Shown piece by piece: positions 43,470 to 51,358 of a DNA stretch of 64,000 bases (the first letter of the stretch is position 1; every line of letters starts with the position of its first letter). The stretch is from Clostridia bacterium. Lineage in GTDB: Bacteria; Bacillota; Clostridia; Oscillospirales; Acutalibacteraceae. The stretch lies in contig JAFXFC010000005.1 in assembly GCA_017513525.1 (NCBI GenBank), forward strand, positions 1 to 64,000, given 5' to 3'. Below the pieces are notes generated by a model. That model made no database searches. It was not told where the DNA came from and saw only the letters and a program-made list of their open reading frames with translations. Position numbers and translations under genes: made by a program.

Positions 43470-44381
43470 TTAATCGAATTTGATTCTGGGATCTACTGCC
43501 TTATAGAGAAGGTCACATATAAGGTTTGCAATAACCATGATGGTTGCAAGGAAAACAGTAGTAGCCATTATCATAGTATAGTCACGGTCATTGATAGCTG
43601 TAATAAACTTACTGCCGATGCCGCCTACGGTGAATATAGTCTCAACAACCATTGAACCCGTAATGATGTATGCAATCTGAGGACCTGCATATGTAATAAC
43701 GGGAATCATTGAGTTTCTCAGAGCGTGCTTGAAAATAACCTTCAAACGGGAAACACCCTTTGACTTTGCTGTACGGATATAATCCTGTCCGAGAGCATCA
43801 AGCATACTTGTCTTTGAAAGACGGGTAATATATGCCATGGGATAGGCTGCGAGTGCTACAACGGGAAGAATATAGTTCGGATTATTCGCATCCCACACGG
43901 GTATCCACTGAAGTGTTATACAGAACACCAAAAGAAGAAGTGTTGCAAGAACGAAGGACGGAACCGCCGTGAACAGAGTTGAGAAGAAAACAATTATTCT
44001 GTCGGGCAGTTTATTCCGCATCAGTGCCGCAAGGCTTCCGAAAACAATACCCAAGGACATGGCTACAGCCATAGCCATAAGTCCGAGCTTTGCAGATATG
44101 GGGAAGGATTCACCTATAATTGCACTTATCTCACGTCCGTTTTTAAGAGAAACACCGAAATCTCCCTGCAATATACCCTTCATCCAGTTAATAAACTGAA
44201 TAAATAAAGGCTCGTCAAGACCGTAACGCTCCTCAAGAGCCTTAACGGTTGCAGGGTCAAGTGCCTTTTCGCTGTTAAAGGGCCCGCCGGGAACGGCGTG
44301 CATTGTAAAGAAAGTGATAGCACAAATTATAAGAATAGTGACAACAGCCAATAATACGCGCTTCACAATATATCTGGTCAT
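43470..44381 (-). CDS. oppB: Oligopeptide ABC transporter permease OppB
   Basis: A 303-residue permease with six helices, the GGPF stretch near 33-37 and the EAA loop (DYIRTAKSKGVSRLKVIFKHALRN). The ATG at 44381 after AGAGGAGC is preferred to an in-frame start 20 codons upstream. It is the first gene of oppBCDFA; the promoter is at 44508-44536, leaving a leader of about 120 nt. Confidence 0.93.
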   Translation of the reverse strand: MTRYIVKRVLLAVVTILIICAITFFTMHAVPGGPFNSEKALDPATVKALEERYGLDEPLFIQFINWMKGILQGDFGVSLKNGREISAIIGESFPISAKLGLMAMAVAMSLGIVFGSLAALMRNKLPDRIIVFFSTLFTAVPSFVLATLLLLVFCITLQWIPVWDANNPNYILPVVALAAYPMAYITRLSKTSMLDALGQDYIRTAKSKGVSRLKVIFKHALRNSMIPVITYAGPQIAYIITGSMVVETIFTVGGIGSKFITAINDRDYTMIMATTVFLATIMVIANLICDLLYKAVDPRIKFD

Positions 44382-44507
44382 ACTGTTGCTCCTCTCGCTT
44401 TTTTCGTGAATTTCACAATATTTTTTATAATCAGTCCACAATCAAGACGCACGAAAAAACGGAGTCTCACCGCTTTTGCGTAAAAATTATCATGATAATC
44501 TCTGAAT

Positions 44508-44536
44508 ATTATAATCTTACAAGCGGCTTTTGTCAA
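44508..44536 (-). promoter_or_regulatory. Promoter of the opp operon
   Basis: Minus-strand perfect TTGACA (44531-44536), 17-bp spacer, perfect TATAAT (44508-44513): a strong constitutive-looking promoter. Confidence 0.8.
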
Positions 44537-44598
44537 GTAAGAACAGCCCCATTGTAACAAATCAAAGCTTTTTGTAACATTTTGTCATATGTATTTTC

Positions 44599-44627
44599 TT
44601 GACAATATTTTTTCTGTATTATATAAC
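44599..44627 (+). promoter_or_regulatory. Promoter of the phosphatase-LamG gene
   Basis: TTGACA (44599-44604), 17-bp spacer, TATAAC (44622-44627), 22 bp before the ATG at 44650. Confidence 0.65.
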
Positions 44628-44649
44628 CAAAATGTAAGGAGCTGATACG

Positions 44650-46194
44650 ATGAATACATATAAATATGTTGCCGTTATAGGTATCGACGGCATGGGAAAT
44701 TTCAATTCACAGACCGATACACCGAATTTAGATAAGATATTCGAAAAAGGCGCCGTGGCATGGTCTGCTGTCTCGCAAAACCCCACTATCAGTGCACAGA
44801 ACTGGGGTGCAATGCTTCTGGGAGCGACTCCCCTTGTTCATAAGCTTACAAACGGAAGTATCAGCAACGAGCATTATTTGAATGAAGCTCTGCCGTCAGT
44901 TTTCAAAAGAATAAGAGAAACTGATCCCGACTGTTATCTCGCCTCAGTCTGCAACTGGAATCCTATAAATCACGGTATTGTTGAAGAGGGCATTGGTGTC
45001 GAAAAGCTCACGGCAGACAATGACAGGGAGCTTGTTCCGCTTATTATCAGCTGCGTTAATAAAAAACCGAAATTCCTTTTTGTACAGCTTGATGATGTTG
45101 ACGGAGCGGGACATTCGGGCGGCTACGGAACAGAACACCACTATGAGGAGATAAGACGCGCTGACGGTTACACGGGTGAAATTTATGAAGCCTATAAGCT
45201 TGCGGGAATTCTCGATGAAACACTTTTTATTGTAATTTCCGATCACGGCGGGGTCAGAAATGGCCACGGTGGATATACAGATACCGAAAAATATGTTTTC
45301 ATGGGCATTTCGGGCAAAGGCGTTCAGGAGAATTTCATAACCTACGCAGAAACAAGGGATATTGCGGCAATAGTGCTTTCCGCTTTAGGACTGTCCGTTC
45401 CCGAATATGATGAAGAAGGCTTTACTTCGCAAATTCCCGAAGGCATATGGGAAGGTACAAAGCCTTATTACAGAAAGCCTGTTGAACGCCCCTTAGTTCC
45501 CGTAAGAGAAACTCCGGGAAATATTTTTGATTTTATTGATAAAGACAAGGTAAAGCTTTTAATGCACCTTGATAATTCTCTTGAGGATATTTCAGGTAAA
45601 TGCAATATAAAAGAAAAGGGCACGGTAAAGTTTTATTCAAACGGCGTAAACAGTGCCTGCGGTGAATTCGGAAAAACAGGCTTTTGTGTAACAGACGGTG
45701 TTTCATTCGGCGAAAACAGCTTTACTGTCGCTTTCTGGGTAGAAACCGATAATACCATAACTGAAGTCCCTGCCCTCATGGGCAATCAGGACTGGTCGTG
45801 GCAAAATCGCAACAAAAAGGGACTTACTGTAGCCCTCAGAAGCAACGATATAGTATTTAACATATCAAACGGTAACGACCATATAGATACGGCAGTCCCC
45901 TTCCCCGAAGGAACGGACAGAGGCTTTCTTCACTATATAGCCGCATTTGACAGAGAAAACAAGGAAATCCGTTTTTATAATAATTTTAATCTCCGCCATA
46001 TTATAAGCATTCCCGACGATTTTCTGATTTCCTATGATACGAACTATCCTTTTGTTGTAGGCAATGACGGCAAAGGTGTTTATAATAATGTAAGCCACGA
46101 TTTTATTTTCCATCTTGATGATGTACTGATTACTTCTTTTGCCTTTAACGAAGAAACAACTGAAAATCTGAGGAAATACTATTTTGACAAATAA
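44650..46194 (+). CDS. Alkaline-phosphatase-superfamily enzyme fused to a LamG-like domain
   Basis: A 514-residue protein. Residues 1-270 are an alkaline phosphatase/sulfatase-type fold: metal Asp in IGIDGMG, candidate nucleophile Thr in NPTISAQNW, DDVDGAGH, and the closing SDHGG plus GHGG metal ligands. Residues about 310-510 resemble a concanavalin-like LamG domain. It probably cleaves a phosphomono- or diester or a sulfate; nucleotide pyrophosphatase/phosphodiesterase is the best guess. No signal peptide is visible, which is odd for a protein with a LamG-like carbohydrate-binding module. Single gene with its own promoter and terminator. Confidence 0.75.
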   Translation: MNTYKYVAVIGIDGMGNFNSQTDTPNLDKIFEKGAVAWSAVSQNPTISAQNWGAMLLGATPLVHKLTNGSISNEHYLNEALPSVFKRIRETDPDCYLASVCNWNPINHGIVEEGIGVEKLTADNDRELVPLIISCVNKKPKFLFVQLDDVDGAGHSGGYGTEHHYEEIRRADGYTGEIYEAYKLAGILDETLFIVISDHGGVRNGHGGYTDTEKYVFMGISGKGVQENFITYAETRDIAAIVLSALGLSVPEYDEEGFTSQIPEGIWEGTKPYYRKPVERPLVPVRETPGNIFDFIDKDKVKLLMHLDNSLEDISGKCNIKEKGTVKFYSNGVNSACGEFGKTGFCVTDGVSFGENSFTVAFWVETDNTITEVPALMGNQDWSWQNRNKKGLTVALRSNDIVFNISNGNDHIDTAVPFPEGTDRGFLHYIAAFDRENKEIRFYNNFNLRHIISIPDDFLISYDTNYPFVVGNDGKGVYNNVSHDFIFHLDDVLITSFAFNEETTENLRKYYFDK

Positions 46195-46202
46195 AAAACA
46201 TC

Positions 46203-46233
46203 AAAAAAAACGGCTCCTGTGAGCCGTTTTTTT
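46203..46233. terminator. Bidirectional terminator between phosphatase-LamG gene and lysA
   Basis: A stem AACGGCTC/GAGCCGTT (46209-46228, loop CTGT) with a T-run on the plus side and an A-run on the left that gives T's on the minus strand. Confidence 0.85.
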
Positions 46234-46245
46234 GTAGAGACATTT

Positions 46246-47544
46246 TTACATGTCGTTTCTAATAATATCTTCGAGGGTTTCGCGTTTTACTGCTATAAAG
46301 TCCTCTTTGTCTTTTATCATTATGACTGCGGGTTTTCCGAGGCGGTTGTAGTTTGAACTCATAGAGTAGTTATATGCGCCTGTTGTGAGGACTGCTATTT
46401 TCTCTCCCCTTTTAATATCGTGGGGAAGACGGATATTTTCCTGTATAAGGTCACCGCTTTCACAGCAGCGTCCTGCAAGTGTACAGAGCATATCACATTC
46501 TGCTTCGGGACGCGATGCCGATACAACGGAATAATATGAGCCGTAAAGAGCGTACCTGGGATTATCTGCCATACCGCCGTCAATTGACACATAGTTCTTG
46601 TAACCGGGAATTTTCTTGAGAGTACCTGCAGTATAAAGAGTGATACCTGCATCTGCTACTATGCTTCTGCCGGGTTCAAGATATATTTTCGGCATCTCTA
46701 TTCCGAGCTGAGCAACAGTCTTTTTCATAAAGTCTGCAAGAAGCGCGATATTTTTATCAATATCAATATAAGGATTGGCTTCTATGTATCTCACGCCGTA
46801 GCCGCCGCCGAGGTCAAGAATTTCAGCAGTAAATCCGAGCTCCTTTTTCACTTTTGCGATAAATTCGAGCATTATTTCGGAGCCCCGAATGTAAATTTCC
46901 GAGTCAAATATCTGTGAACCGATATGACAGTGAAAACCGCAGAGCTTTATATTTTTAAGACCTAATGTAAGCTTTGTGATTTCAAACCCTTGCCCTGTTT
47001 CAATGGCTGAACCGAATTTTGAATCGACCTTGCCTGTGTTTACGGCTTCATATGTATGAGGGTCAATACCGGGGGTAAGTCTTAAAAGAACCTTCTGAGT
47101 TACGCCCTTTTCGGCAGCAATTTCACTTATTGCATTTACTTCCTCAATATTATCACAGACAAAATAACCGATACCGTTATCAATTGCAAAAGCTATATCC
47201 TCATCGGTCTTGTTATTTGAATGAAAAAATGCGTTTTCAAGCGGAAAGCCTGCTTTTAATGCGGTGTAAACCTCACCAGAGGAAACAACATCTGTGCCGA
47301 AGCCTTCTTCTCCTACTATTTCATAAAGCTTTTTAAAAGAACATGCTTTACTCGCATATAAACAGCCTGCATTTTCACCGAAATACTTTTTCATAGCGTT
47401 TACATATACACGGCAGTTATGTCTTATTCTGTTTTCATCCATGACATAAAGGGGTGTGCCGTATTTTTCGGCAAGCTCTACGGTATCTAGACCTGCAAAG
47501 GTGAGATGACCGAGAGAATTTACACCTAAATTTTCACAAATCAT
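46246..47544 (-). CDS. lysA: Diaminopimelate decarboxylase
   Basis: A 432-residue PLP-dependent, fold-III decarboxylase producing L-lysine from meso-DAP. The PLP Lys lies in YASKACS, the Gly-rich phosphate loop in DLGGGYG, and the catalytic Cys in GRCCESGD near the C-terminus. It is the last gene of the lysine operon, 16 bp after ddh. AAGGAG precedes the ATG. Confidence 0.95.
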   Translation of the reverse strand: MICENLGVNSLGHLTFAGLDTVELAEKYGTPLYVMDENRIRHNCRVYVNAMKKYFGENAGCLYASKACSFKKLYEIVGEEGFGTDVVSSGEVYTALKAGFPLENAFFHSNNKTDEDIAFAIDNGIGYFVCDNIEEVNAISEIAAEKGVTQKVLLRLTPGIDPHTYEAVNTGKVDSKFGSAIETGQGFEITKLTLGLKNIKLCGFHCHIGSQIFDSEIYIRGSEIMLEFIAKVKKELGFTAEILDLGGGYGVRYIEANPYIDIDKNIALLADFMKKTVAQLGIEMPKIYLEPGRSIVADAGITLYTAGTLKKIPGYKNYVSIDGGMADNPRYALYGSYYSVVSASRPEAECDMLCTLAGRCCESGDLIQENIRLPHDIKRGEKIAVLTTGAYNYSMSSNYNRLGKPAVIMIKDKEDFIAVKRETLEDIIRNDM

Positions 47545-47560
47545 ATTAAACTCCTTGTTA

Positions 47561-48541
47561 TTAAAGCATGTGAGCTAACATTTCTTCATAGGGAATTGCG
47601 GATAAATCAGCGGGAGCAACATCGAATACAGTTTTACAGCCTGTTATTCCTCTGCTTTTCATTTTATATATGGCTCTCGCATAACAGAGAATTACACTTG
47701 CGGTAAATTCGGGGTTTGAATCGAGCGTGAGTTTATATTCAATTACCTGCTTATTTTCGCCGTCTTTGCCCGTAACCCCTGTTCTGATAACGCTGCCGCC
47801 GTGAGGAATACCTTTATGATTGAGATTTAATTCTTCCTGAGAAATAAATGTAACAGTGGTATCATAGTCGGCAAAATAGTTGGGCATTGTAACTATTTCA
47901 TTTTTAATTCTTTCAAGGTCTGCGCCCTCTTCTGCCACAACAAAGCATTCACGGGTGTGCTTTTCTCTCGTGGTAAGCTCGGGATTTTCTCCTGCTCTTA
48001 CTTTATTCATAGCTTCTTCTACAGGACAGGTGTACTGTCTTGCATCAAGAACACCGTCAATTCTTCTGATAGCATCTGAATGTCCCTGACTTACTCCCCT
48101 GCCCCAGAAGGTATAATCCTTACCTGCGGGAAGAATAGCCGAAGCCATAAGGCGGTTTACGGAGAACATTCCGGGATCCCAGCCCGCAGAAATAAGAGCA
48201 ATATTTCCGTTTTCGGTTGCTGTCTTATTTACATTAGCGAAATGCTCAGGTATTTTTGCGTGAGTATCAAAGCTGTCAATAACATTGAAATTCTTTGCAA
48301 GTTCAGGCGTCATTTCGGGAAGGTCCGTTGCACTGCCGCCGCAGATTATCATTACATCAATTTTATCCTTATATTCTAAAACCCTGTCTGTCTTTACAAC
48401 TTCTGCTTCGGGAGTGAGTATTTTTACTGTTGCAGGGTCTCTTCTTGTGAATACCGCAACCAGCTCCACATCGGAATTCTGCTTGATTGCACATTCTACC
48501 CCTTTTCCGAGATTACCGTATCCGTAAATACCTATTTTCAT
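47561..48541 (-). CDS. ddh: meso-Diaminopimelate D-dehydrogenase
   Basis: A 326-residue NADPH-dependent enzyme that converts tetrahydrodipicolinate to meso-DAP in one step, bypassing the succinylase/acetylase routes. Rossmann motif GYGNLGKG starts the protein; the family blocks SFDTHAKIPEH, SAGWDPGMFS, GRGVSQGHSDA and HGG are present. Together with dapA, dapB and lysA it completes lysine synthesis, and meso-DAP also serves peptidoglycan. Confidence 0.95.
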   Translation of the reverse strand: MKIGIYGYGNLGKGVECAIKQNSDVELVAVFTRRDPATVKILTPEAEVVKTDRVLEYKDKIDVMIICGGSATDLPEMTPELAKNFNVIDSFDTHAKIPEHFANVNKTATENGNIALISAGWDPGMFSVNRLMASAILPAGKDYTFWGRGVSQGHSDAIRRIDGVLDARQYTCPVEEAMNKVRAGENPELTTREKHTRECFVVAEEGADLERIKNEIVTMPNYFADYDTTVTFISQEELNLNHKGIPHGGSVIRTGVTGKDGENKQVIEYKLTLDSNPEFTASVILCYARAIYKMKSRGITGCKTVFDVAPADLSAIPYEEMLAHML

Positions 48542-48565
48542 TTATATCACCATTTTTTCTTAAAA

Positions 48566-49306
48566 TTAACCGATAAGAGAGCTCATGTCATAAAGTCCCG
48601 CTTCTTTTCCGATTATAAAAGCGGCTGCTGCAATAGCACCCTCTGCAAAAAGAGTTCTTGAATGTGCTTCATGCTTTAATGTAATAGTTTCATAATCGGT
48701 TGAAACGATTACTTCATGCTCGCCTACGATATTACCGAGTCTTAAAGCGTGAATTCCTATTTCTTCGGGAGCTCTTTTAGAGAATCCGTTTCTGCCGAAA
48801 ACAAATTTTGCATTTTCTCTGACGGTTTTAATTGCATTTGCAATCATAAGTGCAGTACCGCTGGGAGCATCTACCTTGCGGTTATGATGCTTTTCAACGA
48901 TTTCAATATCTGCACCGGGGAGTGTCTTTGCGGCAAGAGTTGCCATCTGACATAAAAGAGCGACACCCATGGACATATTTGCGGCAAAGAAAACGGGAAC
49001 GGCTTCTGAAGCCTTTCTTATGATTTCCTTTTCTTCATCCGTGTGACCTGTTGTTGCTACAACAAGAGGAAGATTTGAAGTTACAGCATAATCAGCCGCC
49101 GCCTTTATTGACGCGTGGTTTGAAAAATCAATAATACAGTCTGCTGATTCTTTAATATCTGAAAATGAGGTGTAACAGGGTATATCTCCGTTCTTGGGGT
49201 TGATATCAACACCTGCAACAACTTCACTACCCATATAACCGTTTCCTGCGACCTCGAGCACCGCAGCGCCCATTCTGCCTGAAAAACCGTTTAATATAAT
49301 ATTCAT
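48566..49306 (-). CDS. dapB: 4-Hydroxy-tetrahydrodipicolinate reductase
   Basis: A 246-residue DapB with the N-terminal nucleotide-binding GFSGRMG, the catalytic EKHHNRKVDAPSGTA block (His-His and Lys) and the C-terminal tetramerisation region. It reduces the DapA product with NAD(P)H. It is 11 bp downstream of dapA. Confidence 0.95.
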   Translation of the reverse strand: MNIILNGFSGRMGAAVLEVAGNGYMGSEVVAGVDINPKNGDIPCYTSFSDIKESADCIIDFSNHASIKAAADYAVTSNLPLVVATTGHTDEEKEIIRKASEAVPVFFAANMSMGVALLCQMATLAAKTLPGADIEIVEKHHNRKVDAPSGTALMIANAIKTVRENAKFVFGRNGFSKRAPEEIGIHALRLGNIVGEHEVIVSTDYETITLKHEAHSRTLFAEGAIAAAAFIIGKEAGLYDMSSLIG

Positions 49307-49317
49307 AAACTTACCTC

Positions 49318-50205
49318 TTAAACATTGAGTCCTGCTTCACGCATAAGTGTGAGAAGCTTCTTTTCATTTGCTTCTTCCATAGTGGTAAGAGGAAGACGGA
49401 CATAGTTTTTACCGTAGCCCATAGCAGCACAGGCAGCCTTTACGGGAATGGGATTAACTTCACAGAAAAGAGCATTTATAAGAGCGAGATAATCGAGCTG
49501 CATCTTTGTAGCCTCTGAAACATTTCCGTTAAAGAAATTCTTGCACATCATAGAGGTTTCTTTGGGAAGAATATTTGAAAGAACAGAAATAACACCCTTG
49601 CCGCCAAGTGACAGAATGGGAAGCACCTGATCGTCATTACCCGAATATATATCAAGCTTACCTCTTGTAAGACTTGCGATTTCTGCTACCTGTGAAAGAT
49701 TGCCCGAAGCTTCTTTAATACCTACAATATTGGGATGCTCAGCGAGTGCTGCTGCAGTCATGGGAAGAATATTACAGCCTGTACGGGAAGGAACATTATA
49801 AAGAATACAAGGCTTTGTAGCGACATCAGCTACAACCTCAAAGGACTTTATAAGTCCCTTCTGAGTAGCCTTATTATAGTAAGGTGTAACAAGAAGCACT
49901 GCATCTGCTCCGACTTCACAGGCATACTTTGTAAGATCAATTGCATAGTCTGTGTCATTTGAGCCTGTACCTGCGATTACGGGCACTCTGCCTGCTACCT
50001 TATCTACTGCAAACTTAATGCAATCTCTGTGCTCTTCGTCTGTAAGAGTTGAAGCCTCACCTGTTGTACCGCATGCAACGATAGCATCTATTCCTTCAGC
50101 TATCTGCCATTCGATCATTCTTCCGAAGCTCTCGTAATCTACTCCGTTTTCATTCAAGGGGGTGATTATGGCTGTTGCCGCACCTGTAAAAACTGTCTTT
50201 TTCAT
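49318..50205 (-). CDS. dapA: 4-Hydroxy-tetrahydrodipicolinate synthase
   Basis: A 295-residue class I aldolase condensing pyruvate and aspartate semialdehyde. CGTTGEASTL, the Tyr in PYYNKATQKG and the Schiff-base Lys in VGIKEASGN identify DapA. The ATG at 50205 follows CGGAGGAAAA; longer in-frame extensions enter the riboswitch and are rejected. First gene of dapA-dapB-ddh-lysA, under lysine riboswitch control. Confidence 0.95.
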   Translation of the reverse strand: MKKTVFTGAATAIITPLNENGVDYESFGRMIEWQIAEGIDAIVACGTTGEASTLTDEEHRDCIKFAVDKVAGRVPVIAGTGSNDTDYAIDLTKYACEVGADAVLLVTPYYNKATQKGLIKSFEVVADVATKPCILYNVPSRTGCNILPMTAAALAEHPNIVGIKEASGNLSQVAEIASLTRGKLDIYSGNDDQVLPILSLGGKGVISVLSNILPKETSMMCKNFFNGNVSEATKMQLDYLALINALFCEVNPIPVKAACAAMGYGKNYVRLPLTTMEEANEKKLLTLMREAGLNV

Positions 50206-50235
50206 TATATTTTCCTCCGATAGATTATATTTATT

Positions 50236-50268
50236 AAAAAGAGCCGCCCGACATTTACGGAGCGGCTT
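50236..50268 (-). terminator. Second leader terminator before dapA
   Basis: A hairpin GCCGC..GCGGC (50242-50268, internal bulge) followed on the minus strand by CTTTTTAA, between the riboswitch terminator and the dapA ribosome site. Confidence 0.6.
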
Positions 50269-50290
50269 GATACTTTTCCAAACGATACAT

Positions 50291-50508
50291 AAAAAACAGC
50301 CGTCATTAACGGCTATCAATACATATCGAGTAATACTCAAAGTACAGATAGCTCTCCGCAAAAAGCGACAGCAAAGTAAATCTTATTTCACTCTGCCAGA
50401 ACGACCTACGCCGCAGCCGTCTTCGGCGCCGATACCTTTCACTTTTGCAACACTTTTGCGTTAAAGCTTACACAAAACCTACTTTTTATCAAACGCACCT
50501 CTATCAAC
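50291..50508 (-). ncRNA. Lysine riboswitch (L box) with terminator
   Basis: Minus-strand leader of dapA with the conserved lysine-aptamer elements in order: GATAGAGGTGCG (50494-50505), GCGCCGAAG (about 50422-50430), and GCTGTCGC...GCGGAGAGCTATC (50347-50372), the P4-J4/5 core. A hairpin AGCCGT/ACGGCT (50298-50314) with a T6 tail (50291-50296) is the expression platform. High lysine should favour termination and reduce dapA-dapB-ddh-lysA expression. Confidence 0.9.
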
Positions 50509-50514
50509 AGATGT

Positions 50515-50543
50515 AGAATAACACATAAGTACAACATTGTCAA
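50515..50543 (-). promoter_or_regulatory. Promoter of the lysine operon
   Basis: Minus-strand TTGACA (50538-50543), 17-bp spacer, TATTCT (50515-50520), placing the start site at about 50508, just ahead of the aptamer. Confidence 0.7.
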
Positions 50544-50574
50544 TAGAAAAACCGCACTTTTAATGTGCGGTTTC
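50544..50574 (-). terminator. Terminator after the nitrilase-family gene
   Basis: A 9-bp stem AAACCGCAC/GTGCGGTTT (about 50548-50573) followed on the minus strand by T residues. It abuts the -35 box of the lysine operon. Confidence 0.8.
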
Positions 50575-50576
50575 AA

Positions 50577-51356
50577 TTAATAAAGTTCGGGGCGTCTGTC
50601 GTCAAAAACAGGGATAGTTTTGCGGATATTTTTTATTATATCCAAATCTATGTCCGCAGTGATTATTTCTTCTTTTTCTCCCGCTTTTAAGACTATATTA
50701 CCGTAGGGATCTGAAACTAACGAATTTCCGCCGAAGACGGTTTTATTAAACTCTCCGCAGGAATTACAAAGCACCGTAAACATCTGATTTTCGACAGCTC
50801 TTGCTCTTAAGAGAATTTCTAACTGAGAAATTCTTTCTTTGGGCCACTGGGAAGGCACGAAAAGAATTTCTGCACCCTCTAAGCTGAGCTTTCTTGAAAG
50901 CTCGGGAAAACGAAGATCATAGCAGATTATGACTGCAGCCTTGACACCGGCCAGAGTAAATGTGAAGACTTCTTCCCCCGCCTTATAAAAATCATGCTCT
51001 TTCATGGGAGTAAAAAGATGAGTTTTACTGTAAGAGGCAATATTTTCTCCTTTATCATTATATATATAACAAGTATTGAAAATATTACCGTCTTTTTCCT
51101 CGGTAACACTGCCGCCTATAATACTTACTTTATATTCACGGCTTATAAAGGAAAGCAGCTCTTTTGTGCGACCTGCGTTTTTATCGCTGAGGGCTTTTAT
51201 GTTTTCTTTCGGAAAAAATCCCGTGTTCCAGGTTTCGGGAAGAATTATCACATCGGGAGATGCTGCTGCCGCTTCAATAAGCAGTTTTTTCATATGAGAG
51301 AAGTTATATTCTGTATCTTCTTCTCTCATATTGATCTGTATAATACTTATTTTCAT
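50577..51356 (-). CDS. Carbon-nitrogen hydrolase (omega-amidase-like)
   Basis: A 259-residue nitrilase-superfamily amidase with the Glu-Lys-Cys triad: Glu in LPETWNTGFF, Lys in SKTHLF, Cys in IICYDLRFPEL. The closest pattern is the YafV/Nit2 group that hydrolyses 2-oxo-acid amides, but other amides are possible. It begins 2 bp after the AMP-ligase fusion gene, so the two are co-expressed under the T-box leader. Confidence 0.85.
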   Translation of the reverse strand: MKISIIQINMREEDTEYNFSHMKKLLIEAAAASPDVIILPETWNTGFFPKENIKALSDKNAGRTKELLSFISREYKVSIIGGSVTEEKDGNIFNTCYIYNDKGENIASYSKTHLFTPMKEHDFYKAGEEVFTFTLAGVKAAVIICYDLRFPELSRKLSLEGAEILFVPSQWPKERISQLEILLRARAVENQMFTVLCNSCGEFNKTVFGGNSLVSDPYGNIVLKAGEKEEIITADIDLDIIKNIRKTIPVFDDRRPELY

Positions 51357-51358
51357 AA

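Noticed and set aside
50206..50361. N-terminal extension of dapA by 52 codons
   Set aside because: It would run through the riboswitch terminator; the ATG at 50205 has a strong ribosome site.
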